The translations under genes and the position numbers were made by a program. A stretch of DNA of 64,000 nucleotides from Pseudisothecium myosuroides. Taxonomy: Eukaryota > Streptophyta > Bryopsida > Hypnales > Lembophyllaceae. The notes beneath the pieces are model-generated. The model saw nothing but the letters and a program-made list of their open reading frames with translations, ran no database searches and had not been told where the DNA came from. How positions within the stretch are numbered: the stretch's first letter is position 1; each line of letters starts with the position of its first letter. Below are positions 47,101 to 59,300 of this stretch, piece by piece. Location of the stretch: the NCBI GenBank assembly GCA_951799445.1, contig OX637297.1:8866001-8930000 (forward strand). The letters are read 5' to 3'.

Positions 47101-50100
47101 TTTTGGAGTATCATGCAGATGAACTAGCAAAATTTAATACGTGGTGAAGACTATACCTGACATGAATATATGGTGCTGTTCACAGAGCCGAGCACAGGAG
47201 TGGCTATTTTCATCTGAAGAAGGACAGTGGCAGGTCATAGAAACTGTACAAGCAGACCGCCTCATCCTGGTAGAACATCAATACTACTGAATTAGTCTGT
47301 CGTTGGTCCAGCCACTATGTCGTTAGTGTGTCATTTTATTTGTGCTGAGCTTCTAGCCTGGATGTCCTTTCATTCGCGTAGTCACAATATTGTCTTATTA
47401 CCTACATATGATCGCTTTCTCATCTTTACTGACATTTCATGATGATCCATTTTATTTACTAATTTGCGTTTAGTTTGGATTCTAGGTCACGTTGGATGCT
47501 CAGCAGACAGACAACATGGACAACATCAAGGTATATTTTGTCTTAATTAAGTTCATATGAGCTTTGAATGACTGAAGAACTCAGTTGTCATTGCCTGCCT
47601 TCCCAGAGCATATGATAGAGATGACGCTGATTGCTAATTTGATCTTTTATCACTGTGATGAATGAATTGTTAATTTCTTGGGTGCTCTATGTGCAGCAAG
47701 AGTTTTCGCCTTTGGTTAAGCCCTTTTTACCCTTGGACTGTCGAGACTCGGATTCAATTCCGTAAGTGTATGCTGACGTTGTTGAGTAAAGTTGTTAAAA
47801 CCCTTTTCAAGGACCAATTAGTACTTTTATAACTTCTGAGTCTGACGTTTAAACGTGCTAATCTCATGATTCTTGTCAGTTATATGACTACAAATGATGC
47901 TGTAAGCCAGAGGATTCTGTTGGAGGAGGTAAGTTTTCTGAAATGACGTTTATTCAGCATAGACAATTGGATGACCTTGATCTACGCCGCTGCTCCTATA
48001 TGCATGCAAGATTGCCTGGTGCATAGAGTAAGGACCGAGTCCGGTGCAGATTGAGTCCCCTATGACTGGCACAATACAAGTAGAAGAGGTGGTGGTTCTA
48101 TGCAAGGAATTATTTGCCAGCCGAGCCGAGGAGCCGAAGTCAAAGCATTATCGGCGTCTTGTTTTTCGGAGGAATCCTAATCTGATACAGTCAGAGGCTT
48201 TCTTGATATCCCTCAAGGTGTCCAGTAATGGGCGCGACCGAACTAAGAATGGGACTGATGTTGTGAGACGACATAGTGGAAATAAGAAAAAGCATAAGGC
48301 CAAGGTTTCCACCTTGGGCTTTCGAACAGGTGCATTAATAACCGAGGGTTGAACTCTGTTCATTTTTTTGTTATCCAGTCAGTTAATTTGGCGGGTATGG
48401 TATTGAGAAAAGATATGGAAGTGCTACTATCAGTTGAAGTCCTCAATAGTCGTTGTCAACGATTTATGGCGACATATAGTTTGAAAGAGAGCAAGTGTCT
48501 GGCTACGCATTTCGGAAATGAAAGTGAAAATACGTTAGAAGAGACGTCATGGCATTTCTGTTTCAGGTTCTAAGACTAGCCAGGACGCAGAGGGGGTCAC
48601 TGATTTAATGTTGACTTGTCTAACTTTATATTGGTCAGTGGAGCCCTAGTGTAGTGTGCTGATGCCAAGTTTACATGATTGTAGGTTTCGATGAATTAAG
48701 GGTAGATTTCAGTTACTTGGCGAGTGAATACCATGCAGGAATCATTTCTGGGCTGTCTTTGATCGCTCACAAGTTGGACGAGTGGATATCTGCAAAGGAG
48801 CCGGTATGTCTTCAGTCGTCATTTCTGCTGTTCAGACTCGATTTTTTTTGCTATTCTTCCTGCTAAGTTCTCAATATGCATGCATTTCATCTTCACAAGA
48901 AGATATGCTTGGAGGAACACAGATCATGGAGTCATACTTTTAGGTTGGCGTGTGGACAATTGTTTTCTCGGTTTAAAATATTGGTTCCTGCTGGTTGAAT
49001 TCTGAGTTGTGCAGAGAAGAGCAATGATTGTTGGGCTTGGAGCAGGACTATTACCCATGTTTATACACAATCATATCCCAGTGGATACAATTCAGGTGCT
49101 TAAAGAGTCTCTTGTAGTGACAATTGACTACAAGTTTCTACATTTGAAGTCGCTGTAGGTGTCTAATTGCTAGTGAACGGTGAGCTTTCCAAGATGTCCC
49201 ATGTGTTGATTAAAGCATCTCAGTTCGCAGTATATAATGTTGCCCTTGTAATTTGTGGGGACCAGAGCAGTTATACTACAAATGAGGTATCTGCACTCGT
49301 ATGCTCTTTTGCATGCCCGAGCTTACGGATCTTTTGTCTCACCTGCAAACTGCATGGACTTGGTTTGTTTCATGATGTTGTCCGTCCAAGTATGTTTGCA
49401 TCACTAAATTTCAATTCGATGTCAATACTTCATGAAGGTAATTGAGCTTGATGGAGTAGTGGGTGATGTGGCAAAGCGGCACTTCGGATTTGTGGAGAAC
49501 GAACGTATGCAGGTGCATTCAATAGATCCTTCACTACAGTCTAGAGTTCACCTCTAGAGCTACTCCTCATCTCTTCTCTGATAAGTCAGTAGCAGCGAAA
49601 GTTAATACTGAGGTGATATGCTACGATAGTTGAACAATTCGATGCTTTGGAATACAATCTTCCATTTTGTTGCGTTCAGGCCTTATTTTCATCAAATTGA
49701 CACGGAGAAGACCAGGTTATGATCTGTGGGTTGCCTTCAGTATATTTTAAATAAAATTATGGTCAAAAATACCTTTTTTCCCTTTTGCAATTCCGTCTTG
49801 CTGATTTCTTCGTTGATTACTTTGCTCAGCTATACATTGGTGATGGAATTGAAGCTGTTTTCGGAATTGCAAGACGGAACTCAAGCATGCCCACCTCTCC
49901 ACGTAGCGACTTGTTGGAGGAAAACCTTTCTATACCTGATCTGTCATCTAGAAAGCCCACGAATATGAAAGTGACTAGCGAAGTTGACTCGAAAGTCTTG
50001 CTTGAAACTGACGTTGTGGCGGACCCCTTTCATTCAAGTGAAATTTATGGTCCAAATCGTGGAAACAGCAGTGAGGTCGAAAAGTTGCACATACTAATAA

Positions 50101-50865
50101 TTGATGCAGACTCGGAGGATCCAAGGTAGGCTTTGTTGTTAGTTGTAATTCTGTTCACAAAGTGTCAGTCCTGTTGGTAATACGTTTCTGACCTAGACAG
50201 CTGAGATAGGGAGTGCAAACTGGCTAAGCGCGAGATTTATGGAGATATCTCAGAAAGTTAATTCGGGACTGTTCTGTGAGGTTATGAATAGTGTGATGTG
50301 GCTGGATGTCGTAAGCTGTGAGGATCAGTTGAGTTAATTGCTGGCTCTTTTGCGAAACTGTAGTAAGGGGTTGAGCTGTCCGCCTGCGGAGTTCTTGGAA
50401 GAGCCGTTTTTACAATCAGCTAGAGAAGCTCTCGTGGATGGTGGCATCCTGGCAATCAACTTAGTGTCACGAGCGACTACCCCACATGTAACATCAGTTG
50501 CTCTGCTGCAGAAGGTGAGCAGACTGGCAGCACCATTCATGTGAATATGTGAGTCTGATCTGATTGGTGATTGTAACACATGTTTTTGATCGAGGGAGGG
50601 AGTGATGTGTGCATGAACCCATCGTTTGTGACAGGTGTTTGAGGAGGTGTATGATTTAGAGATTGAAGAGCATGTGAATCGAGTGCTATTCGCACGACCA
50701 CACCATAGCCGCAATAGTCACCGTCGTCACAGGGATGGGCAAATGCAGGCAGAAGTGATGGAGGAGTCCAGGACGTGTTTTGAGAGACTGGCAAGAGCAT
50801 TTGCACCGTGGCAGAATGGTCCGTCTATGGAAGATTATGTAAACAGGCTCAATCGACTGAAGTGA
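44136..50865 (+). CDS. METTL13-like dual methyltransferase (eEF1A methyltransferase family)
   Basis: Sixteen exons with phases that all close: 44136-44480, 44934-45038, 45626-45692, 46096-46280, 46868-47074, 47186-47269, 47486-47530, 47697-47761, 47880-47928, 48050-48329, 48685-48803, 49015-49095, 49438-49512, 49830-50125, 50364-50514, 50635-50865, for about 794 aa. All introns are GT-AG. The N-terminal class I SAM domain starts YYWDSFFRARNG, with motif I VVGCGNSELSAHMYDAGW, an acidic NVDFS, VLDKGSLDSLMGD and VLRPGGKYACV. The second domain, in the C-terminal half, has AMIVGLGAGLLPMFIH, VIELD and YIGDGIEAVF. This two-domain layout is that of METTL13, which in animals methylates eEF1A at the N-terminus and a lysine. 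A basic insert (RRHSGNKKKHKAK) near the domain junction is unusual. No stop or frameshift, in sharp contrast to its neighbours: a host gene. Confidence 0.9.
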
Positions 50866-52570
50866 GCCTTGCATGTCACATCCACTTCGAACAGGGATTA
50901 TCGTTGTCATCCTGCTGGGACCTAATACTTGCACCAACAGTATTATTAATTTCGGTAGAACTTCTAGGAGGGTGTACGAAACCATCTTGTTTCTGTTCAG
51001 AATTTGATTGCAGGCATTAGAAGATGGCCATTCTGCAAGTTTGTATAGTACAATACTAGGCAACAATTCTATGGACACAAGATTCTGAGCAACAATGTGA
51101 TAAATTCGAAATTGAATTTGGTCTCAAAATATCAAAATTTCATGACATTGAGAACCATTAAGTGAAATGAAAAACTTTAGGGATCTTCCTGTTAAGTTAA
51201 GAAGTTAAGTAGTCCATCTGTTCCAAAATGATCTTCCTGTTGAACAAAATGATTTGGATTAAGGTCAAAAATAACATTTTTAAAACTTGTTTCCTGCTGC
51301 AATAGAGTTCGCTGGACTCTTATCCTGGAACTTTGAGCCCTTTTCAAAGTGTAGTGGTGGAGTATTGAAAAGAGAGGTTATGAGGCATTTTTTAGGAGCA
51401 CCGTCGGCCATTGATTTGGCCAATTTGTTGCTATTCCTGCGCTGGCTAAGCTATTGGCGGGCAGTGATCCTTCAATGGACGTGGGCCGGTTGGATTGTCA
51501 TTTCAACTGCCACAACCTATGTCTTCTTCGTTGCCCGTTGTTATGAATTCCCCTTATTCTTTCCCTCTTGCAATCTGCAACCATGCAGACTGATGCAACT
51601 CATACGGTGCTCAAATTTTAGTGTTCGATAATCCTTCATTGCTCCCAACGGATTCCTTGCGACATTGAATCTGAACAACAGTTGACCTCAACAGATTTGA
51701 TTCTTGCATTCAGAGTAATCTGTCCCAAGAACGTCCATGTGCATACATTTCATGTCTGATTGCTTTTTGTACCCTCCTTGTGCACTCAACTCCAATACCA
51801 GCTTCAGGACTTGATTTTCTGAATTATTGCTGTCAATGGTATTAGAATGTTTTGTAGATGTCAATTGCCACGGCAAGATTAAGCTTCTCTAATGTTTGAG
51901 AATAATATAAGCCCTTCTTTCCCCATCACAACAGGAAGATCAATTTGGGATAGAAGATTAAGGCCAACATGAAGATCATTTGGGACAGGAGTTGTATGTG
52001 CATATATGTATCAATATGTGTAACATTTTGGGTCTTTTCTCGGGTCTTTTAGCTTGATGACTATATACATTTTAGTATTATCACCTTGAGTATCAATAAC
52101 ACCCTCATTCTAAGATGCATTGTAGAGAACACCTAGTATGTTTGTAGAGTCCCTCCCTATACACGTTTAATTGTAGCAACTGTACCAATTGTACATCTAT
52201 TCCTTGACCAATACTTGTTTTAAATGTGGTGTTCCAAATTTTTTCATAGTTTCCCTATAGGTTTTAAATCTTGGGAGTGGTCAACTTATCATTAATAATA
52301 AATGCAATGATCTATTACCATAGATATCACTTATTCAAAATTCATATTCCTATTACTGGTGAAACCATTTGGAAATTGTATGAGAATTGTTTTAAGTGTG
52401 TTCTTATGAAAATTAAACAACATTGCTTGAGAAGGTGCATTAAAGATGATCATAACATTGATGTCAGGTATTAGATTGTTGTTTATTCAAAGAATTGAAG
52501 TACGTAGGATATTGCCCTTCAATAGATGGATGTATTTTAATAGTTATCAAACTTTGGTAGCTTAAGAGGG
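50866..52570. other. 3' flank, no gene seen
   Basis: Sequence downstream of the METTL13-like gene becomes increasingly AT-rich. An open frame of 114 codons at 51287 (+) has no domain and poor support. The 3' untranslated end and polyadenylation site of the gene should lie in the first part. Nothing else recognisable. Confidence 0.35.
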
Positions 52571-53501
52571 TGAATGCAAGAAACACCTGCCGATTTTGTT
52601 GCATTTTGATAGTACTCATGGGTTTTTTTCACGAGTACTTTAAAATTAGAAAAATGATTTTTAAAAAATAAAAAAAATATGGCTAATGTATACACCTTTA
52701 AAATGAAGGTAACCACCAAAGGAAATGCATAGAAAAATTCACTAAATAAGAGAACTAGAAAAAGTGCCAAATATCAAGAAAATGGATACTTTGATGTTTT
52801 AATTAGGAAAAAATAGGAAAAAAAATTATATATATATATAGTAGAACCTCTCTAAATTGATAGGTCCCAGATCAGTCTGATGAATTGGTTTATAGAGGTT
52901 TATTGACTTAGAGAGGGTCTTTTTTAGTCACACCCTTTATTATGTGGCCCAATTTGGGACTGGTCTAACATGATTAGTTTATAGAGGTTTATCAACTTAG
53001 AGAGGATCAACTTAGAGAGGTTCTACTGTATATATATATAATAAAAATTGTCCATTTGTAACAACTCTATGGAGATGGTCATTCACCCCCAAAAACTCTA
53101 AAATAATATTTTATATGTTACAAAATGCAAGCAAAAAGAAGCACACTTTGTGGACTTCCACACCACACAAAATTAATTATTTTTAGAATTCCTTTGGACA
53201 ATAGCTACAAGTCTATTAGAAGACCATCTTTTCTAAATTTCAGCTCAAAATTCGTGTTTATGGAAACTAAATAATACTAAAATCCTCCAAAGTGGCAAGT
53301 GTGACATAAAATTGGGGGCTATTTTTGGATGGTAAAATATTTTTGAAAATTAAAAAAAAAATTAGGCAAGGTGTGCAATAGTTATGAGTACCTTACTTAT
53401 AAATCTTGAGTCATTTGGAGCCAAAATGAAAAAGTTATGGCCAAAAAACAAATCAAAATGCAAGGTGTGATGCAAAATAATACATGTGTTTCTTGCATTC
53501 A
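52571..53501. mobile_element. Element with TGAATGCAAGAAACAC inverted ends (931 bp)
   Basis: A perfect 16-bp inverted repeat, TGAATGCAAGAAACAC at 52571-52586 and GTGTTTCTTGCATTCA at 53486-53501. The interior is AT-rich and non-coding. It shares its ends and internal phrases with the element at 57079. A pogo-like MITE is nested at 52839-53028. No clear target duplication, so the superfamily is undetermined. Confidence 0.65.
52839..53028. mobile_element. Pogo/Emigrant-like MITE (190 bp, TSD TA)
   Basis: Ends (T)AGTAGAACCTCTCTAAATTG and, on the right, CTTAGAGAGGTTCTACTG, inside TA-rich flanks (TATATATA on both sides). Internal GGTTTATAGAGGTTTAT copies. The CAGTA-AACCTCT-TAAATT type end is that of Arabidopsis Emigrant/Lemi (pogo, Tc1/mariner superfamily) miniature elements. 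It is nested in the 931-bp element. Confidence 0.65.
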
Positions 53502-53505
53502 TTCA

Positions 53506-55837
53506 AACATCAACTTCTATAGAATAATAAATATGAATGTCCACAAAGAACACATAATTTGATAAAATGGAAAAATTCCAACTTCCAAAAATTGTTATAT
53601 GGCAATGACAATATAAAAAAAAGATATTGTTAGGTCACTTGAAGCTATATCAATCAAAGGATTTTGCACCAATATACAATCTCCTAAGCTCATTATGAGA
53701 CACTCCAATAATTTAGGAAAAAATATATGGAAAAAAGAAAGAATGTAATCTAAATTTATTAGCATATTTAGATGAAACTCTTCAATCTCAACATCATGTG
53801 AGAAGATTGAAGGAAAACACCACAAAAAATACACCACACAAAGTATAGAATTCCAAATCCACATTGCTAAGAAAATCCAAGTAAATCTACTATAAATTCT
53901 ATAATACTTCAAAGCTATTAAAAACATCCAAACAAAATCTAGGTCTTTCATTGCACTAGAAATCCTTCAATTTGTCTCAAACAATTTCAATTTGCCTAGC
54001 ATTTATGGAAATAATATATCCAATTGGTCCTTAGTTTTGCATTTGACATTTTAGAAGTCATGACGGTTTAGGCATGGATCCATTATGGATTGGCATTAGT
54101 GTCCATCTTCTATTTGAAGGACTTAAAAAGTCTCAACCAGTGTAAATGAAATAAACGTCATTGCTCTTGCGAGCAAGCTTGTAGAATTGAACTTCTATAC
54201 AATCTAGATGTTCTTGGTCATTATCAAAATTAGAGAAGGCTTTTGTAATTTAGAAATGTCATGTCATCTTCATTGCAAGGATGCAAGGCAAGAGACATGA
54301 CCATCTCAATCTAGACAAAATGATTTGCTTGGCTTATCACACTTCCAACCAATGTAGTATGAATCACGTTCTTATGCCTCTTTCATGTCACTATTCTCCT
54401 TCTAAATGTCTTGTACTATTGCAAAAATTCAAATGGAGGGCCTTATTAGTTTGTATTGAAGGCCTTATTAGTTACAATAAGACAAATTAGCATCTCATTT
54501 AATTACATTCTATATTTAAAATAAAATAAGTGTCTATTAAATTGAGACACTTCAAGAAATTGAGACTCGGAAATGTCAAAATGCTTTTTTATATATTTTG
54601 CTAGTACTTAAGCATTAGAAGAGATTTGAGGCCTCTGGAGGGCCATTTCAGGGCTATTTCCTTTCCTATTCCCTTCTTTTGAACCAGCAATAACGGTGTC
54701 AGAATTTTTTTTCCAAAAAAAGCCTATTTCTAGAACATACTAAAATCAAGCACTGATATGTATTTTTCCAAATTCAATCTTGTAGACTCTATCACCAATC
54801 AAGTCTAAATTATATCAAGTCAGCCTATAAGAATGTTTTATGTCTATTTGTTTAGTCATAAGTAGACAAATATTAGATTGACAAGTACAAGAAGACAAGT
54901 TCAAGGCAAAGTCCAAATCAGCTTTATAGCTTTTAATAGCTTAAAATTGACTAGCATTTTACTTATAAGACATACATTAGGCCCTATTTTTTGCTACCAG
55001 TAACCATATCGCAGTCTAAAAGTAATATTTGAATCCATCATAGCTCTAAAAAGTGTGTAAACTAATGGTAAGAAAAGTGTAACGAAATTGCATTGTTCCT
55101 TGAGGTAGTAAGCCTCACCTACATCCATGGTAATCAACAATAATGTAGTTAGAAAATCATATGCAAGGTGTCTTCAACTTACTTACAACGTGTTATTGTT
55201 TTCACAAGGAAAAAAGAATAAAAAATCACAAACTTCCAAAAAACCACACACTTATTAGTTAGCAACAGTTCTCTAGACTTGGCCGCTTGATTGTGACTGA
55301 GAGGATGCTATATTTCCCTCCTTGTTCCTTGGTAAAGCACGACTGGCCCAAACTAAAGCTACAGCATCGAATCTCTCTCCATTTGCTCAGTGAAATTTTG
55401 AGTACAACACTTGGTAAAAACGACAACAGTTGAGCTCCATTGAGATCAACATATACAGAAAGGAAGACCAGGGGTCCACCAACTTTTATAAACGTTTGTT
55501 GATAGATATCCAGCCTTAGGAGGCCCTTTGCCTGTACTTGGTTCTATCACCGTCAAGGCGGTCCATTATATTACAAGTTGTTGGTTTGTAAAATTTGCAA
55601 TAAAGATCATATCTTTTGCAGATATTATTGTCTATGTTAACCCAAGTTAATCACAGGTGCATCTATAAGTGGAACCACCAAATATAATGTAATAAGCTGT
55701 ACAAAACCACCATTTACTTAGTAGTTTTAAAATCACCATCAACTTAGTCATTTAATTTACTGTTACCATGTTTAGTTATAAAACTAGTAACAAGTATGAC
55801 AGACTAATAGGACTCAATATTAAACCATCCATACTTC
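53506..55837. other. AT-rich, no gene seen
   Basis: No supported gene, RNA or organised repeat. Short open frames only, in AT-rich context. Confidence 0.35.
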
Positions 55838-56175
55838 ATCACAAAGTTTAGACCCTACGATTTGGCAACAATTATCATGTGGTTATCGTTGTTTCATGGG
55901 TTCGTACCATAATCGCACTGACTCAGTGTATTTTTACGCACTGAATCAATGCGAAAACAATGAATATCAATAGCGTACGGTTTATGTACTTTAACTATAT
56001 GACACAACAATTGTATAGTTAAAGTACATAAATTGTACGCTATTGATATTCATTGTTTTCGCACTGATTCAATGCGTAAAAATACATTGAGTTAGTGTGA
56101 TTATGGTACGAACCCATGAAACAACGATAACCGCACGATAATTGTTGCCAAATCGTAGGGTCTAAACTTTGTGAT
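55838..56175. mobile_element. 338-bp near-perfect hairpin (MITE-like)
   Basis: ATCACAAAGTTTAGACCCTA at the left end pairs with its reverse complement ending at 56175, and pairing continues almost to the centre near 56006. For example, AATCAATGCGAAAACAATGA pairs with TCATTGTTTTCGCACTGATT. Only a few mismatches separate the arms. Flanks do not show an unambiguous target duplication (possibly AT). Non-coding foldback MITE. Confidence 0.75.
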
Positions 56176-57078
56176 TTTGTAAAAAAGTATTTAGGATAGC
56201 AAAATATTCTTTAAATATGACCTTAAAGATGTATATAATGAAAGCTATGTAGTAGCTTTTTCTCATCTTTAGGTATAAACTCCTTTACTTATGAAGCAAA
56301 AATGAAGCAAAAAAATGGAGAGATAATAAATAATTCTCATTCTGTAATAAAACCTCATGTCAGCTTATTTTCTTTTTTGTATTCATGCACATTTTCATGA
56401 ACTTAAAGCCTTCCATTTCATAAATTTGGGGATGAAAGCTATTAAAAAAAAAATCAAAAAAATTTGACATGGCACTCTCTCAACCACGTCAAACTGCGCA
56501 TGTGGCAGAGTTCCCAAACTAAAAACACATTGGAAACTTGCAGTCTTCTAATGGCTTCAAATCTCTTCTAATGAAAAGTGGCAAGAACCCACCATTAATT
56601 TGGATTTTTTAAATTTTGCCATAAACATAGAAATAAATAGATCTAGAGGTTATGAAGTCAAACATTTCTTTAAATTGAAACTTGCATGTGCCAAAATACT
56701 AATCTGCAGGCTTGTAATAAAAACTTTCATATGAAATAGGTTTATACCAAAGATTTTTTTTTGAAAAGATGCAAAATGCACTATATGAAAACATAATAAC
56801 AATTTTTTTTACTATTAGTAAAAATCAACATTTGTTACATAGTTCAAATACTATAATAGAAAAAATATGCAAACATAATATAATACAACATATGCATGCA
56901 AACATCTCAAAACATCTAAATGCAAAAGCGCATTCTACTTGAATTTCCAAAAGAATTATAAAGTACTCATTGGCTTTAGCTGAGGATGCAACATTGCTGG
57001 AATCAAATATAAACACTACCACTAATGAGTGATGATGCTAATTTATGGTCAAAAAGTGTAATTCTTGTAATAGGGTGA
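56176..57078. other. AT-rich, no gene seen
   Basis: No supported gene or organised repeat between the hairpin and the next inverted-end element. Confidence 0.35.
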
Positions 57079-57818
57079 TTGCAAGAAACACTTGTCCTAT
57101 TTCTTGTCCCCTTGCACTCCAACTTGTGGTTTTTTGCTCATAACTTTTGCATTACTTGTTTGTTTAGCATGAAATTTGGAAGGAAGGTAGATGCTATAGT
57201 TGTAGACATTGAGTAACTTTTTCAGATTTTTTAAAATTAGTTTACTATTTTTAACCTGCCCCCAATTGGGTGCCTACCTTGGCCATTTTGGAGGGTTTTA
57301 GTCCTATTTTTTACTCAAAAATGCAAATTTGAAGCCACAAATTGGATGTGTTGGAGGTCTACTAACATTACAAGGGCTGATAATGAGTTTTTATGAAAAT
57401 AGCAACATGTTGGTTGCACACATGGGGGTCAAAGTGACCTTCCTTTGCGCGAAGGCTACAAAGAGGGAAAAAATTTCCTTCATGAATTTTTGGGTGCAAT
57501 GTGAGTGCAATCTTGTCTAGCAAAATGCCTTTTTTTGTGGAATTTTTTTTTGAATTACTAAAAATGAAAATCTCCATAGACTTCTTTTTTGCTATTTTTT
57601 GCTCCCAATGGCTTCTGTAGTAATCCGTAGTAGTTGGTAGTACTGCATAGTACAACATAGTATTGAATGGACGGTTTAGATCCGTAGGCACCCTGAATCG
57701 ATGATTCAGATTTTTCGGGGCGCTGCTAACACACAATACTGGTAGTATTGCATAGTACTACCAGTCCTATGGCCCAAAAATGCAGATTTGATGGAAAAAC
57801 ATGAAGTGTTTCTTGCAA
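57079..57818. mobile_element. Second element with TTGCAAGAAACACTT inverted ends (740 bp)
   Basis: A 15-bp perfect inverted repeat, TTGCAAGAAACACTT at 57079-57093 and AAGTGTTTCTTGCAA at 57804-57818. It is related by ends and by internal content to the element at 52571, with the interior in reverse orientation (AACTTTTGCAT, CATGAAATTTGGA, GGAGGGTTTTAGT against ACTAAAATCCTCC). The outer six bases of the two 5' ends also agree (GGGTGA). Possible AATA duplication on the flanks, not certain. Confidence 0.65.
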
Positions 57819-58001
57819 CTATCCAATAAGTTGAACACAATCTTTAGTCCCCTTATTTTCATATGGCTTCAAAGCCGTCATGAAACAGTTTGTGTTTGAC
57901 CAATTTTGGAGAATTATCCAATTCTTATACTACACATTTCTTTGTTTTGTGTCCCATCAAGCATATGTACCCATATTGATGTGAACACTTGAAGCAGGCG
58001 T

Positions 58002-59300
58002 CTAATATTGGATTTGAATCAAATTAACATGGCCTACATCTTGATTTAGATTTGTAAGCATCCTAGCAAGCCAAAACAACTTCAAGTCATCATCAACCAA
58101 ACACACCACCACAAAATAATCCACATATACATCACAAATCATATGGAACAAAGGATGTGGATGGTTCCACCTACACCCATCAAAGGGTGTATCCTCCGCA
58201 AATTCTTCACGCAATGTGCCATTATCTTGCCTTCGGTGTGCCTCCTCATTGACAATCCTAAAAGTTGTCAAAAATTCATCCTTCAATGTCTCATGTACCA
58301 CAAGAGGTGCATCCAAAGCAATCCTCATATCTTTCAAATAATTTTTTATTGGGTCATTTTTCCTCCTAAACTCTCCAAATTGATTGTCACTTGCCATTTC
58401 GCTCAAGTATGCAATGAAACTGTTCAAACCGTTTTTAATCTCATTAAAAAACGCATTTGTTACAGAGTCAATGGTCGTAGATTATCGCTTGACACTTTGG
58501 GACACTTGTCTACAGTCTCAAACTACAAGCAAATTTATTTGTTGTGCTCTAGCAACCAGTTGACATTTGTACACAAATTTTCTACTCCATTAACAATCAT
58601 CTTGTAGAATATATATAAAACTTGAATTGTTGAGACATAGAATGACCTTCTAAATTGTCTTTGCTTGGTGCCTTTGCCCAAGTATCCTTGTACAAATCTT
58701 TTGAAATCAGAAACTTCCTCAATGAGATGAGGAATTACAAGGTGGATTTTTCAATCCATGAAGTATTTCATCGGCCTTAGAAGTATAGGATAGTTATTTG
58801 TCTTTAATATGGTGGTCCATCAATTAAAAAGAGCATTATTGTCTTTTTGAGTGTGCCCAATAATGAGGAAGTTGATGTATATCTCGCGGAAAATGGCTTT
58901 GTATACAAACAGAGAACAAAAAGCAAATTTTCATCAATTTTTGTTGTCCCAAGATGCATTGTCAAGCTACAAAGTCAATATAGGTGGCAAAAATTGAGCT
59001 AGGACCAATTTTTGTAGAGGAAGAAGGAAGGAGTCTAAGCAAATTTTTGAGCCGTCTAACTGCACCTGTGTTAATGTAGATTGCCCTTTTATGACAGGAA
59101 ATAACTTGTGTAATGAATTCTTGGGCGGTTCTTTAAGATCATGCAACAACTTTGCAATGGGCCCAATCATTAGAAGAAATCCGCGTTTTTTGTGATGGCA
59201 GAAAAAAACGTAGCATGTTTTTGCAAACAAAAGGACATCACAGAATCTGAATGCGGCATGTTTTTGTGGACAGGAGGACATCACAAAGTCAAAGCCAGGG
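58002..59300 (-). pseudogene. Second DUF7869-type relic
   Basis: Reading leftward, the order of motifs is the same as in the gene at 33135-39735. AKLLHDLKEPPKNSLHKLF near 59140 matches AKLLWDLELPPKYSSRELF. LDNASWDNKN near 58950 matches the MDNATGDNKN core, and GHTQKDNNALF near 58860 matches GHTHDDIDALF. LREEFAEDTPFDG near 58200 matches VREEFAEDDAFVG, and HVNLIQIQY at 58002 matches HPNCVHIQY. Many stops and shifts in between, so it is an older, non-functional copy. A ~45-bp segment (GCATGTTTTTG...GGACATCACA) is duplicated at 59212-59300. Confidence 0.6.

Noticed and set aside
50334..51078. Minus-strand frames across the last METTL13 exons
   Set aside because: Shadows of the plus-strand exons, which have consistent splice phases and family motifs.
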